Part shown: positions 1-8,225 of the stretch, piece by piece | How positions within the stretch are numbered: the first letter of the stretch is position 1 | How the letters are laid out: each line of letters opens with the position of its first letter | Notes under the pieces: generated by a model | What the model saw: only the letters and a program-made list of their open reading frames with translations | What the model was told of the DNA's origin: nothing | The model's database searches: none | Assembly (NCBI RefSeq): GCF_003584105.1 | Contig: NZ_QXFO01000024.1 | Location: 186,001 to 250,000, forward strand | DNA length: 64,000 nucleotides | DNA from: Flagellimonas taeanensis | GTDB lineage: Bacteria; Bacteroidota; Bacteroidia; Flavobacteriales; Flavobacteriaceae | Reading direction: 5' to 3' | Translations under genes and position numbers: made by a program

Positions 1-71
1 GAGTGACCGCCATGATCAAAGAAAGCCTGAAGCTTTACAAACCTTATTTAGAAACTATTAGAACCAAGTAA
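1..71 (+). CDS. nqrC: NqrC, C-terminal end only (Na+-NQR subunit C)
   Basis: Only the last 22 codons lie in the window, in the frame ending with TAA at 69-71 (ends ...YLETIRTK). It stops one base before the ATG of nqrD. The position immediately before nqrD-nqrE-nqrF is the invariant place of nqrC in NQR operons, so the identity rests mainly on gene order. NqrC is the periplasm-facing subunit that carries a covalent FMN attached by ApbE, and an apbE gene lies 3 kb downstream here. The tail is too short for domain recognition. Confidence 0.8.
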   Translation, partial: VTAMIKESLKLYKPYLETIRTK

Positions 72-72
72 T

Positions 73-720
73 ATGGCGCTACTATCAAAAAAAGATGCGA
101 ATCTGATATTGGATCCCTTGGCGGACAACAACCCTATCACCATTCAAGTATTGGGTATCTGCTCCGCTTTGGCAATTACCGCCGAGCTCAAGGCTTCCGT
201 GGTAATGGCAATATCCGTAATGTTTGTCCTTGCCATGGGGAATGTGGTCATCTCATTGATGCGTAACATTATCCCGTCAAAAATCAGGATCATTGTGCAA
301 TTGGTGGTTGTGGCCACCTTGGTGATCATTGTGGACCAAGTGCTCAAAGCCTTTGCCTACGAGCTCAGCAAGACCCTATCGGTCTTTGTGGGGCTTATCA
401 TCACCAACTGTATCATCATGGGGCGTTTTGAGGCCTTTGCCTTGGGTAACGGGCCATGGAAATCTTTCTTGGATGGTATAGGAAACGCGGCAGGATACGG
501 TATCATACTGGTCATTGTCGGATTTTTCAGGGAACTTTTGGGTTCTGGGACCCTGTTTGGGTTCAAGGTACTTGGAGATCCCGTGACAAAGACGGGCCTA
601 TATTCCATCGGGTACGAGAACAATGGTTTCATGATCATCCCGCCGGCTGCATTGATCGTAGTGGGCATCATCATCTGGGTACAACGTTCCAGAAACAGGT
701 CATTAATAGAAGAAGCATAA
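73..720 (+). CDS. nqrD: Na+-translocating NADH:quinone reductase subunit D
   Basis: A 215-residue integral membrane protein, close to the usual length of the family (about 210). It has about six hydrophobic segments. Cys30 and Cys113 lie in the symmetrical transmembrane half-helices where NqrD and NqrE jointly bind an intramembrane iron-sulfur centre in Vibrio cholerae NQR. NqrD is part of the electron path from cytosolic NqrF to the quinone site and of the Na+ pump. It starts one base after nqrC and is followed after 11 bases by nqrE, so all are one transcription unit. Confidence 0.97.
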   Translation: MALLSKKDANLILDPLADNNPITIQVLGICSALAITAELKASVVMAISVMFVLAMGNVVISLMRNIIPSKIRIIVQLVVVATLVIIVDQVLKAFAYELSKTLSVFVGLIITNCIIMGRFEAFALGNGPWKSFLDGIGNAAGYGIILVIVGFFRELLGSGTLFGFKVLGDPVTKTGLYSIGYENNGFMIIPPAALIVVGIIIWVQRSRNRSLIEEA

Positions 721-731
721 ACTGAGGAAAC

Positions 732-1475
732 ATGATAGAGCATTTAGAACTTTTTTTCAAGTCGATCTTCATAGACAACATGGTGTTCGCGGTTTTTTTG
801 GGAATGTGTTCCTATTTGGCCGTGTCCAAGAAAGTGTCCACTGCCGTAGGCTTGGGGGCCGCCGTAATATTCGTTTTGGGTGTTACCGTGCCGCTCAACT
901 GGTTGCTGGACCAATATTTACTGAAGGATGGGGCCTTGGTTTGGTTAGGGCCTGAGTATGCCGATTACAACCTCAGCTTCCTTTCGTTCATCCTTTTCAT
1001 CGCCACTATTGCCACCATGGTGCAATTGGTGGAGATTGTGGTCGAAAAATTTTCACCTTCCCTATACAACTCATTGGGTATTTTCTTGCCCCTGATCGCT
1101 GTGAACTGTGCCATTTTGGGAGGTTCCCTGTTCATGCAGGCCCGTGAGATCCCGAACTTGGGATTGGCACTGAATTATGGGGTGAGCTCAGGGATAGGAT
1201 GGTTCTTGGCCATTTTGGCCATTGCTGCCATTCGTGAAAAAATCAGATATTCCAATGTGCCCGCACCATTGCGTGGCCTAGGGATTACCTTTATCATTAC
1301 GGGGTTGATGGGTATTGGTTTCCAGAGTTTTGGAGGAATGCTCACAGGTGACAATGAACCGCCTGAAGAGCCTACTGCGACCACTACCGTGGAGGCCAAA
1401 GAAGAAAAAGAGATCAAAAAGGAACTGGAGGACGAAGAAAAAACAGTCTCCTATAACGAAGTTATAAACAAGTAA
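732..1475 (+). CDS. nqrE: Na+-translocating NADH:quinone reductase subunit E with acidic C-terminal tail
   Basis: A 247-residue membrane subunit of NQR. Residues 1 to about 203 are the NqrD/RnfA-type membrane core, with Cys26 and Cys126 in the positions of the intramembrane iron-sulfur ligands. Residues about 206-247 are an added hydrophilic tail, very rich in Glu and Lys (EAKEEKEIKKELEDEEK), which the roughly 200-residue proteobacterial NqrE lacks. The tail follows the last membrane helix; which side it faces cannot be read from the sequence. nqrF starts 2 bases after the stop. Confidence 0.95.
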   Translation: MIEHLELFFKSIFIDNMVFAVFLGMCSYLAVSKKVSTAVGLGAAVIFVLGVTVPLNWLLDQYLLKDGALVWLGPEYADYNLSFLSFILFIATIATMVQLVEIVVEKFSPSLYNSLGIFLPLIAVNCAILGGSLFMQAREIPNLGLALNYGVSSGIGWFLAILAIAAIREKIRYSNVPAPLRGLGITFIITGLMGIGFQSFGGMLTGDNEPPEEPTATTTVEAKEEKEIKKELEDEEKTVSYNEVINK

Positions 1476-1477
1476 AG

Positions 1478-2788
1478 ATGATTTTAGCCGCAAGTACCGG
1501 AGGTACCATTCTGATTACCGTAGTAGCCTTTTTGGTTTTGTTGTTGTTGTTGGTGGCATTGTTGCTTTTTACAAAAGAAAAATTGTCCCCTTCAGGTCCT
1601 GTTACCATCACCATCAACGGTGAGAAAAAGATAGAGGTAGGGTCAGGAAGTTCGCTTCTTTCCACCTTGGGGAACCAAAAAATATTCCTGCCTTCCGCTT
1701 GTGGAGGGGGTGGAACCTGTATCCAATGTGAATGCCATGTGCTATCGGGCGGAGGTGAGGCATTGCCTACCGAAACCCCCCATTTCTCGAAAAAGGAATT
1801 GCAACACGGGGCGAGATTGGCCTGTCAGGTGAAGGTAAAACAGGATATGGAGATTACCATTCCTGAAGAGGTCTTTGGAATCAAAAAATGGAATGCCAAA
1901 GTGGTCAGGAACTATAATGTGGCCTCTTTCATCAAGGAGTTTGTGGTGGAGATTCCCGAAGAAATGAACTATAAGGCAGGGGGCTACATCCAGATCGAGA
2001 TACCCCCATGTGAGGTGAAATATTCGGATATCGATATTACGGCCCACCCAGAGGAACATGAAACCCCGGACAAGTTCAAGAATGAATGGGACAAGTTCAA
2101 TCTATGGCCCTTGGTCATGAAGAATCCGGAAACTGTGGAGCGGGCCTATTCCATGGCCTCTTACCCTGCCGAAGGAAGGGAAATCATGTTGAACGTACGT
2201 ATCGCGACACCGCCATGGGACCGGTCCAAAAATGGGTGGATGGATGTCAACCCCGGAATCGCTTCCTCTTATATCTTTGGGTTGAAGCCAGGCGACCCCG
2301 TGGTGATTTCAGGTCCGTTCGGTGAGTTCTTCATCAACGAATCCGAAGCCGAAATGCTCTATGTTGGTGGTGGGGCCGGAATGGCGCCGATGCGTTCACA
2401 TTTGTACCATCTGTTCAAGACTCTACGGACTAATAGAAAAGTGACCTATTGGTATGGTGGACGTTCCAAGAGGGAGTTGTTCTATATTGACCACTTCAAG
2501 AAATTGGAAAATGAATTTCCGAACTTTAAGTTCTACATGGCACTTTCCGAGCCTTTGGAAGAGGACAACTGGAAAGTAAAGAAAGACATCAATGATGAGG
2601 CAGGTGATGGTTTTGTTGGGTTCATCCACAATTGTGTTATCGAAAATTATTTGAATCACCATGAGACTCCCGAAGATATTGAGCTCTATTTCTGTGGACC
2701 ACCCTTGATGAACAAGGCGGTAGAGAAAATGGGCCAGGATTTTGGTATTCCAGATGAGAATATCAGGTTCGATGACTTTGGAGGATAG
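1478..2788 (+). CDS. nqrF: Na+-translocating NADH:quinone reductase subunit F
   Basis: The 436-residue NADH-oxidising entry subunit of NQR. An N-terminal membrane anchor (about residues 5-31) is followed by a ferredoxin domain with the 2Fe-2S ligands Cys75, Cys81, Cys84 and Cys116. The FAD-binding motif RAYSMASYP is at 222-230 and the NADH-binding loop GGGAGMAPMRS at 297-307. The protein passes a hydride from NADH through FAD and the 2Fe-2S centre to the NqrD/E centre. It is the last subunit gene of the operon; two hairpins follow before the next gene. Confidence 0.98.
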   Translation: MILAASTGGTILITVVAFLVLLLLLVALLLFTKEKLSPSGPVTITINGEKKIEVGSGSSLLSTLGNQKIFLPSACGGGGTCIQCECHVLSGGGEALPTETPHFSKKELQHGARLACQVKVKQDMEITIPEEVFGIKKWNAKVVRNYNVASFIKEFVVEIPEEMNYKAGGYIQIEIPPCEVKYSDIDITAHPEEHETPDKFKNEWDKFNLWPLVMKNPETVERAYSMASYPAEGREIMLNVRIATPPWDRSKNGWMDVNPGIASSYIFGLKPGDPVVISGPFGEFFINESEAEMLYVGGGAGMAPMRSHLYHLFKTLRTNRKVTYWYGGRSKRELFYIDHFKKLENEFPNFKFYMALSEPLEEDNWKVKKDINDEAGDGFVGFIHNCVIENYLNHHETPEDIELYFCGPPLMNKAVEKMGQDFGIPDENIRFDDFGG

Positions 2789-2818
2789 ACCAAAAGTTGA
2801 AAACTTGACCTCAAACAC

Positions 2819-2843
2819 TTGCCCCGAAATTGGTTTCGGGGCG
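2819..2843 (+). repeat. GC-rich hairpin behind nqrF
   Basis: A 9-base-pair perfect stem (GCCCCGAAA / TTTCGGGGC) with a 4-base loop, 30 bases after the nqrF stop. No T-run follows, so it is not a classical terminator by itself. It may protect the 3' end of the long nqr message. Confidence 0.5.
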
Positions 2844-2870
2844 GTCAACGAGGGGAATATATAAAAACCG

Positions 2871-2897
2871 ACCGATGCCCAAAGCATCGGTTTTTTG
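2871..2897 (+). terminator. Intrinsic terminator between nqrF and the following gene
   Basis: The stem ACCGATGC / GCATCGGT with a 5-base loop is followed by a run of T. It ends only 7 bases before the ATG of the next gene at 2904. No promoter is visible between it and that ATG, so it should act as an attenuator that lets part of the transcription pass into the next gene and apbE. Confidence 0.75.
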
Positions 2898-2903
2898 TTA
2901 CTT

Positions 2904-3263
2904 ATGGGAAGAGAATTGACAGAACAGGAACTGCACAACCTGGCCATGAACATAGTGGGACGGGAACTGGAGGCCGATGGCTTTGAGTTTATGGCCATCA
3001 ACAGTAAATTGAAAAAGAATCCCCAATACGTATGCCTCAAGGAAAAATTGCTGCACTTTATCGTGGTGCGCAATGTGGAGTTTCCGCTGGACCCAAGGGA
3101 ATATGATGCTGAATTGATGCAGATCGTGAAGGACCATGCCCTGAAATTCGAAGCAAAGACCTTTTATGCCGGGGTAGGACTTTCCAATGCTGAGGACAGG
3201 GGGCTACCGTTGTATCTGGATGAAGAGTATATTGTGGACTACCAAGGATTGATTGAGATATAG
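2904..3263 (+). CDS. Small conserved NQR-associated protein
   Basis: A 119-residue soluble protein with no signal peptide or membrane segment. A TTG at 2895 is also in frame, but it lies in the T-run of the terminator, so the ATG at 2904 is preferred. From memory, small proteins of this kind at this locus in Flavobacteriia are sometimes mislabelled as NQR subunit F, although this one has none of the flavin, iron-sulfur or NADH motifs of NqrF. The place between nqrF and apbE suggests a role in NQR assembly or maturation. That is inference; the function is unknown. Confidence 0.8.
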   Translation: MGRELTEQELHNLAMNIVGRELEADGFEFMAINSKLKKNPQYVCLKEKLLHFIVVRNVEFPLDPREYDAELMQIVKDHALKFEAKTFYAGVGLSNAEDRGLPLYLDEEYIVDYQGLIEI

Positions 3264-3266
3264 ACC

Positions 3267-4268
3267 ATGAAAAAGACATTCATTTTAGGGGTGTCCCTAT
3301 TGTTTTTATGCTGCACGAAAGGGCAATGGACCAAAAACCAAAATTGGGGCAATGCACTGGGCACTACGTATTCCATCATTTATATTTCAGATAGTGAATT
3401 GGACTACCAACAAGAGATCGATTCTGTTTTCCAAGTGGTGAACCAATCTATGTCCACCTACATTCCCACATCGGACATCTCCAAGATCAATGCAGGAGAC
3501 TCCACCATTGTTGTGGATGAAATGTTCAGGGAAGTTTTTGAGATTTCGAACAAGGTACACAAGGCCTCAAACGGCTATTTTGACCCCACTGTGGGCGTTT
3601 TGGCCAATGCGTGGGGGTTTGGTCCCGGAGAACAGCTAGAACTGGACAGCCTGCGGGTAGATAGCCTCTTGGCTTATGTGGGATGGGACAAAGTGGCCAT
3701 CAATAAGGACAATACCATATTTAAGGCACATCCTGCCATCCGTTTTGACTTTAATGCCGTGGCCAAAGGCTATGCCATAGACCGATTGGGGGCCATGTTG
3801 GATGCCAAGGGCATAAAGAACTATCTGGTGGAAGTGGGGGGAGAAGTACTGGCAAAAGGAACCAACCTGGTTTCTGAAAAACAATGGACCGTGGGCATAG
3901 ACGACCCGCAAGTCGAGGAGGGCCGCCAACTCAAGCAGATAGTTTCCCTTAAGGATAGGGCCATGGCCTCTTCGGGCAACTACCGAAAATTCAGGGTGGA
4001 CCCTGAAACGGGAAAGAAATATGTGCACACCATCAACCCCAAAACGGGATACACCAAAAGTTCCAATGTATTGGCTACCAGCGTCGTTGCGAACACCTGT
4101 GCGTTGGCCGATGCCTTTGCCACGACCTTTATGGCCATGGATTTGGAAGAGTCCCAAAAGATTCTTGGGGACCACGGAGAATTGGAAGCTTACATCATTT
4201 ATTTGGATGAAGAGGGAAATACCAACGAATATATGACTCCCGGGTTCAAAACGTTGGTTGCACAATGA
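3267..4268 (+). CDS. apbE: FAD:protein FMN transferase
   Basis: A 333-residue ApbE-family enzyme that cleaves FAD and attaches FMN to Thr/Ser of target proteins, in NQR the NqrB and NqrC subunits. An N-terminal hydrophobic segment ends at Cys15-Cys16, so it is probably an exported lipoprotein, though the lipobox is weak. Motifs of the family are present: NAVAKGYAID (163-172), VGGE (190-193), HTINPKTG (254-261), and a metal-binding Asp282 in ADAFATTFM. It starts 3 bases after the small protein, and the placement beside nqr strongly supports the NQR-maturing role. Confidence 0.95.
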   Translation: MKKTFILGVSLLFLCCTKGQWTKNQNWGNALGTTYSIIYISDSELDYQQEIDSVFQVVNQSMSTYIPTSDISKINAGDSTIVVDEMFREVFEISNKVHKASNGYFDPTVGVLANAWGFGPGEQLELDSLRVDSLLAYVGWDKVAINKDNTIFKAHPAIRFDFNAVAKGYAIDRLGAMLDAKGIKNYLVEVGGEVLAKGTNLVSEKQWTVGIDDPQVEEGRQLKQIVSLKDRAMASSGNYRKFRVDPETGKKYVHTINPKTGYTKSSNVLATSVVANTCALADAFATTFMAMDLEESQKILGDHGELEAYIIYLDEEGNTNEYMTPGFKTLVAQ

Positions 4269-5033
4269 TCATTTCCGCACCAAAGGAATGATCTCCCCTT
4301 TGGCCAATCGGTACCGTTCCACGGCTTCCTTTGGAAGAACGGAAGTGTAATCCACTTCCTCGACTGTGAATCCCACGCTGCGGAGTTTGTCAAAATAGTC
4401 CCTTCCGTAAATACGCACATGGTCGTATTGTCCAAAGATTTTGGCCCGCTCCTTTTTATCGGTGATGGTGTCGTCCTCAAAGGTCCTTTCCCGTTTTAGG
4501 TCCTGCGGAATCTGGAAAATGCCCCACCCTCCCGGTTTCATCACCCGAAAGAGTTCCTGCATCGCTTTGGTATCGTTGGGGATATGCTCCAATACATGGT
4601 TACAAAGGATCACATCAAAACTATGGTCGGCAAAGGGCAGGTTGCAGATGTCCGCTTTCACATCCGCCAAAGGCGAATTGAGGTCGGTCGTGGTATATTC
4701 GATGTTTTTCAGCCTTCTGAACCTTTTGTAAAAGGCCTGTTCAGGGGCAAAGTGCAAAACTTGGTGCGTTTTGGTGAAGAAATCCGTTTCGTTTTTGAGA
4801 TAAAGCCAAAGCAGGCGGTGCCTTTCCAAGGAGAGCGTGGAAGGAGAGAGTACATTTTCCCGCGGATTTTCATAGCCGTAAGGAAGGAAGCTCCTGAAAG
4901 TTCTGCCATCAATGGGGTCGGTAAAGTTTTTTCCCTTTAGGGAAAGAGCGATCAAGGGGCGTACCCAATAACTCAATCTAATTAGAAGGGGTCTTGGAAT
5001 AAGATTGAGAAGGTATTTAAAAATTTTTGACAC
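4269..5033 (-). CDS. Class I SAM-dependent methyltransferase
   Basis: A 254-residue Methyltransf_11-type protein. The SAM-binding glycine loop is unusual: motif I reads HFAPEQ (94-99) instead of the common D-x-G-x-G. The later motifs are clear (FADHSFDVILCNHVLEH at 134-150, then a PGG turn). The N-terminal 35 residues are basic and hydrophobic and may contact the membrane. The substrate cannot be read from the sequence. The gene is convergent with apbE, and the two stop codons are directly adjacent with no spacer. Confidence 0.85.
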   Translation of the reverse strand: MSKIFKYLLNLIPRPLLIRLSYWVRPLIALSLKGKNFTDPIDGRTFRSFLPYGYENPRENVLSPSTLSLERHRLLWLYLKNETDFFTKTHQVLHFAPEQAFYKRFRRLKNIEYTTTDLNSPLADVKADICNLPFADHSFDVILCNHVLEHIPNDTKAMQELFRVMKPGGWGIFQIPQDLKRERTFEDDTITDKKERAKIFGQYDHVRIYGRDYFDKLRSVGFTVEEVDYTSVLPKEAVERYRLAKGEIIPLVRK

Positions 5034-5056
5034 GAATTACACAAATTTACACGAAT
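5025..5056. repeat. Short tandem-like flank of the GxxExxY gene
   Basis: Repeats of ACACGAATT / ACACAAATT / ACACGAATG lie directly at the 3' end of the GxxExxY gene. A related AATT-and-ACTAATT-rich stretch sits at its 5' end (about 5440-5475). Such flanks are not seen at neighbouring genes and may mark the borders of a dispersing unit. Confidence 0.4.
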
Positions 5057-5059
5057 GAC

Positions 5060-5434
5060 TTAAAGTAAAACTCTCTTATACGTAAGTTGATCCTCGCCAA
5101 AATTCACAATCAAGCCCAGCTTCATTTGGGATGCAGCCAAGTAATTCATGGTTTGCTTGATATGGCCACTGGATATTTTTTCTATGGCCTTTAATTCCAG
5201 AATAATTTTGTCATCCACTATAAAATCGGCATAATATTGATGCTTCAGTGTTTTGCCCTTATACTCAATATTGAATTTGACCTCTCTTTGAAAAGGGACT
5301 CCGTTGGACTTGAGCTCAATTTCAAGAGCATCGCCATAAACAGCTTCACTGAATCCCTTGCCAAGTTCATTATGGACATTCATACATAGACCAATGACAA
5401 AGTAGGACTCGTGTTTATAAATGATTTGGGACAT
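5060..5434 (-). CDS. GxxExxY protein (PD-(D/E)xK nuclease fold)
   Basis: A 124-residue protein with the defining motif G27-F-S-E30-A-V-Y33. Asp70, Glu80 and Lys82 fit the D...ExK core of the PD-(D/E)xK nuclease superfamily. The family is widespread, sporadic, often present in several copies per genome, and has no established function. The gene stands alone and is flanked on both sides by short repeat-like AT-rich stretches, unlike its neighbours, which suggests lateral arrival. The ATG at 5434 gives the normal family length. Confidence 0.9.
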   Translation of the reverse strand: MSQIIYKHESYFVIGLCMNVHNELGKGFSEAVYGDALEIELKSNGVPFQREVKFNIEYKGKTLKHQYYADFIVDDKIILELKAIEKISSGHIKQTMNYLAASQMKLGLIVNFGEDQLTYKRVLL

Positions 5435-5474
5435 TTATTGGAGTAATTGGTGAAATTAGTGTCAATTCTTTACA

Positions 5475-6293
5475 CTAAAGTACCAATTTTTTGCTCCGGA
5501 ATTCATCCTCTTCATCACTGGTGATGCCCAGGGCATCATAGATGTATTGATAGGTGGAAAGTAGTTCCGGTTTTCCGTCGACCAAAGCCACATCGTGTTC
5601 AAAGTGTGCACTGGGCTTGCCGTCCGCGGTGAGAATGGTCCATCCGTCCTTCAGCTGTTTGATGCGCCTTGTTCCCATGTTGATCATGGGTTCTATGGCG
5701 ACCACCGTACCATTGACGAATTTTTTCCCACGCCCCCTTTTTCCATAGTTGGGCATTTGGGGATCTTCATGGAGTTCTCTTCCCAAGCCGTGGCCCACCA
5801 GTTCGCGTACCACACCATAGCCATGGTCCTCACAGTACTTTTGGATGGCGTAGCCCACATCGCCCACTCGGTTCCCTTCCTTGAATTCCCGAATACCGAT
5901 ATATAGAGACTCCTTGGTCACCCGCAGTAGCTTTCTGGTCTCCTCGGCCACTTCGCCCACCTCAAAAGTGTAGGCATGGTCCCCGTAATAACCATTTTTG
6001 AGTGCACCGCAATCCACGGATACAATATCGCCTTCCTTCAAGGGGTCATTGTTTGGAATGCCGTGTACCACTTGGGCATTGGGGCTCCAGTTCAGGGTAT
6101 TGGGAAAATCGTACATGCCCAAAAATCCAGGAACTGCCCCTTGTTCCCTGATGAATTCTTCGGCCATTTTATCCAGATGCAAGGGATTGGCCCCCGGTTT
6201 GATTTCCTTGGCCAACATGCCCAAGGTCCTGGAGACCACTAAGGCACTTTCACGCATCAATTCGATTTGCTCTGCTGTCTTGACTTGAATCAT
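5475..6293 (-). CDS. map: Type I methionine aminopeptidase
   Basis: A 272-residue enzyme that removes the initiator methionine from new proteins in the cytoplasm. The dinuclear metal ligands of the M24 fold are all present: Asp94, Asp105, His168, Glu201 and Glu232. The substrate-positioning His77 is in VHGIP. The C-terminus runs about 20 residues past the last ligand region. It lies 44 bases downstream of gpmI on the same strand, so the two may be cotranscribed. Confidence 0.97.
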   Translation of the reverse strand: MIQVKTAEQIELMRESALVVSRTLGMLAKEIKPGANPLHLDKMAEEFIREQGAVPGFLGMYDFPNTLNWSPNAQVVHGIPNNDPLKEGDIVSVDCGALKNGYYGDHAYTFEVGEVAEETRKLLRVTKESLYIGIREFKEGNRVGDVGYAIQKYCEDHGYGVVRELVGHGLGRELHEDPQMPNYGKRGRGKKFVNGTVVAIEPMINMGTRRIKQLKDGWTILTADGKPSAHFEHDVALVDGKPELLSTYQYIYDALGITSDEEDEFRSKKLVL

Positions 6294-6337
6294 AGCTGCA
6301 AAGATAAATTGATTCTATGGAATTTGCCCATCTTTGT

Positions 6338-7855
6338 CTAAACGAGTGGTTTTTGTGTCATCGCTTCAGGCTGTGCCACTCCCATCAGTTTTAGGATGGT
6401 CGGGGCAATGTCCCCTAGAACACCACTTTTTATCTGCTTCAGTTCCTTGTCCACCAAGATCAAAGGTACCGGGTTGGTGGTGTGGGCCGTGTTGGGGCTG
6501 CCATCCGGATTCACCATGGTGTCACAGTTGCCATGATCGGCAATGACAATGGAGGTATATCCATTTTCCAATCCTGCGGTAATGACATCCTTGGCACATT
6601 CATCTACCGTTTCACAGGCCTTGATGGCCGCTGACATGACTCCGGTGTGGCCCACCATGTCGGGGTTGGCAAAATTAAGGCAGACAAAGTCCACCTCACC
6701 TTTTTGGAGTTCAGGGATGATGGCATCGCGTATCTCGTAGGCACTCATTTCCGGTTGGAGGTCGTAGGTGGCCACCTTTGGTGATGGACAGAGGATGCGT
6801 TGTTCCCCTTTAAAGGGTTCCTCGCGTCCGCCGTTGAAGAAAAAGGTCACGTGTGGGTATTTCTCCGTTTCCGCAATCCGGATCTGTTTTTTTCCATTTT
6901 TGGAGAGTACTTCTCCCAAGGTTTCCTTGATGTTGTCCTTGTCATAGATGACTTTGACCCCTTTGAAGGATTCGTCATAGTTGGTCATGGTGACATAATA
7001 CAGGTCCATTTTGTGCATGTTCTGCTCATGGAAATCCTGTTGGCTCAATGCCTGGGTAAGCTCCCTGCCACGGTCGGTCCTGAAGTTGAAGAAGATGATT
7101 ACGTCCCCTGGTTGGACTTTGGCCAAAGGCTCTGCATTGGCATCTGTTAGCACCAAGGGTTTGATGAACTCGTCGGTGACCCCTTCGTCATAACTTTCCT
7201 GCATGGCCTTGCCGATGTCCTGTATCTTTTCTCCTTCGGCGTTCACCACTACATCATAGGCCAGTTTTACCCGTTCCCATCGTTTGTCCCGGTCCATGGC
7301 GTAGTACCTTCCGATGACCGTTGCTAGTTTGGTGCTTTTATCTGAACAGAAGTTGACCAGATCGACCAAAAAACCTTTCCCGCTTTTGGGGTCAACGTCC
7401 CTGCCATCGGTGAAGGCATGAACGAATGCATTCTTGACACCGCTTTCATCGGCGGCCTTGATCAGTGCTTTTAGGTGGTCTATGTGGCTGTGTACGCCTC
7501 CATCGCTCACCAGGCCAAGAAAATGTACCGCTTTGTTGTTGCCTTTGGCAAAAGCAAAGGCCTCCTGGATCACTTTTTCGTTTTTCAGGGTATCCTCCTT
7601 CACGGCCTTGTTGATCTTGGCCAGGTCTTGGTACACGATCCTGCCTGCGCCCAAGTTCATATGTCCCACTTCGCTATTGCCCATTTGTCCTTCGGGCAGA
7701 CCAACGTTCATACCATCGGTGAGCAGGTCCGCATTGGGGTATTGGGTATAGAGTGAGTCCACAAATGGGGTGTTTGCCTGTGCTATGGCGGAAACTTTGG
7801 GGTCTGGGGATTTCCCCCAACCGTCCAATATCATTAAAATGACCTTCTTGTTCAT
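6338..7855 (-). CDS. gpmI: 2,3-bisphosphoglycerate-independent phosphoglycerate mutase
   Basis: A 505-residue metalloenzyme of the alkaline phosphatase superfamily that interconverts 3- and 2-phosphoglycerate in glycolysis. Visible motifs are Asp11 in MILDGWG, the phospho-accepting Ser61 in MGNSEVGHMN, DGGVHSH and DGRD in the transferase insert, and the metal-binding NPDMVGHTG and IADHGNCD near the C-terminus. Length is normal for the family. An exact -7 promoter box lies 20 bases upstream of the start. Confidence 0.98.
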   Translation of the reverse strand: MNKKVILMILDGWGKSPDPKVSAIAQANTPFVDSLYTQYPNADLLTDGMNVGLPEGQMGNSEVGHMNLGAGRIVYQDLAKINKAVKEDTLKNEKVIQEAFAFAKGNNKAVHFLGLVSDGGVHSHIDHLKALIKAADESGVKNAFVHAFTDGRDVDPKSGKGFLVDLVNFCSDKSTKLATVIGRYYAMDRDKRWERVKLAYDVVVNAEGEKIQDIGKAMQESYDEGVTDEFIKPLVLTDANAEPLAKVQPGDVIIFFNFRTDRGRELTQALSQQDFHEQNMHKMDLYYVTMTNYDESFKGVKVIYDKDNIKETLGEVLSKNGKKQIRIAETEKYPHVTFFFNGGREEPFKGEQRILCPSPKVATYDLQPEMSAYEIRDAIIPELQKGEVDFVCLNFANPDMVGHTGVMSAAIKACETVDECAKDVITAGLENGYTSIVIADHGNCDTMVNPDGSPNTAHTTNPVPLILVDKELKQIKSGVLGDIAPTILKLMGVAQPEAMTQKPLV

Positions 7856-7874
7856 GTGATGGAAATTATGTTTT

Positions 7875-7882
7875 CAAAAATA
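7875..7882 (-). promoter_or_regulatory. Predicted -7 promoter box of gpmI
   Basis: Reads TATTTTTG on the minus strand, an exact match to the Bacteroidota TAnnTTTG -7 box, 20 bases before the gpmI start codon. No TTG is seen at the usual -33 distance. Confidence 0.4.
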
Positions 7883-7921
7883 TTGAATATCCGTTATAAG
7901 TAATGATCTCTTTTACGTGTC

Positions 7922-7995
7922 ATTCCGAATTTATTTCGGAATCCCATAGCATAGAAAATCAGTAATTCAATGAGAACCTGAAACAAGTTCAGGTT
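7922..7995. repeat. Two inverted repeats in the gpmI-ankyrin intergenic region
   Basis: The 370-base region 7856-8225 holds no gene. It contains two perfect 8-bp hairpins: ATTCCGAA / TTCGGAAT at 7922-7942 and AACCTGAA / TTCAGGTT at 7975-7995. Both belong to a style of short intergenic palindrome (TCATTCCGAAT..., CCTGAAACAAGTTCAGG) that is abundant in many bacterial genomes. The rest is AT-rich and probably carries the promoter of the ankyrin gene. Confidence 0.6.
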
Positions 7996-8225
7996 GACGA
8001 AAGTTTTGTTTCTGATAAAATCAGGACAATCCACAAAAATAAAATGATCTGCTTGGATGCCCTAGGGTTTCCCTAATTTTCTGATTGCGAAATTGTTAAT
8101 TATTTTATGTTAAAATTGAAAGGTTGTTAAAATTTAGTTATTTAAGTGTTAATCGTGTAACATCTTGCTTCTAGGGGAGTCTATTTTTACAGAAGTTATA
8201 ATTCATTAATCAAAAAACAATCATC

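Noticed and set aside
2086-2325. Small frames inside nqrF.
   Set aside because: They are fully inside a gene with intact domains and show no independent features.
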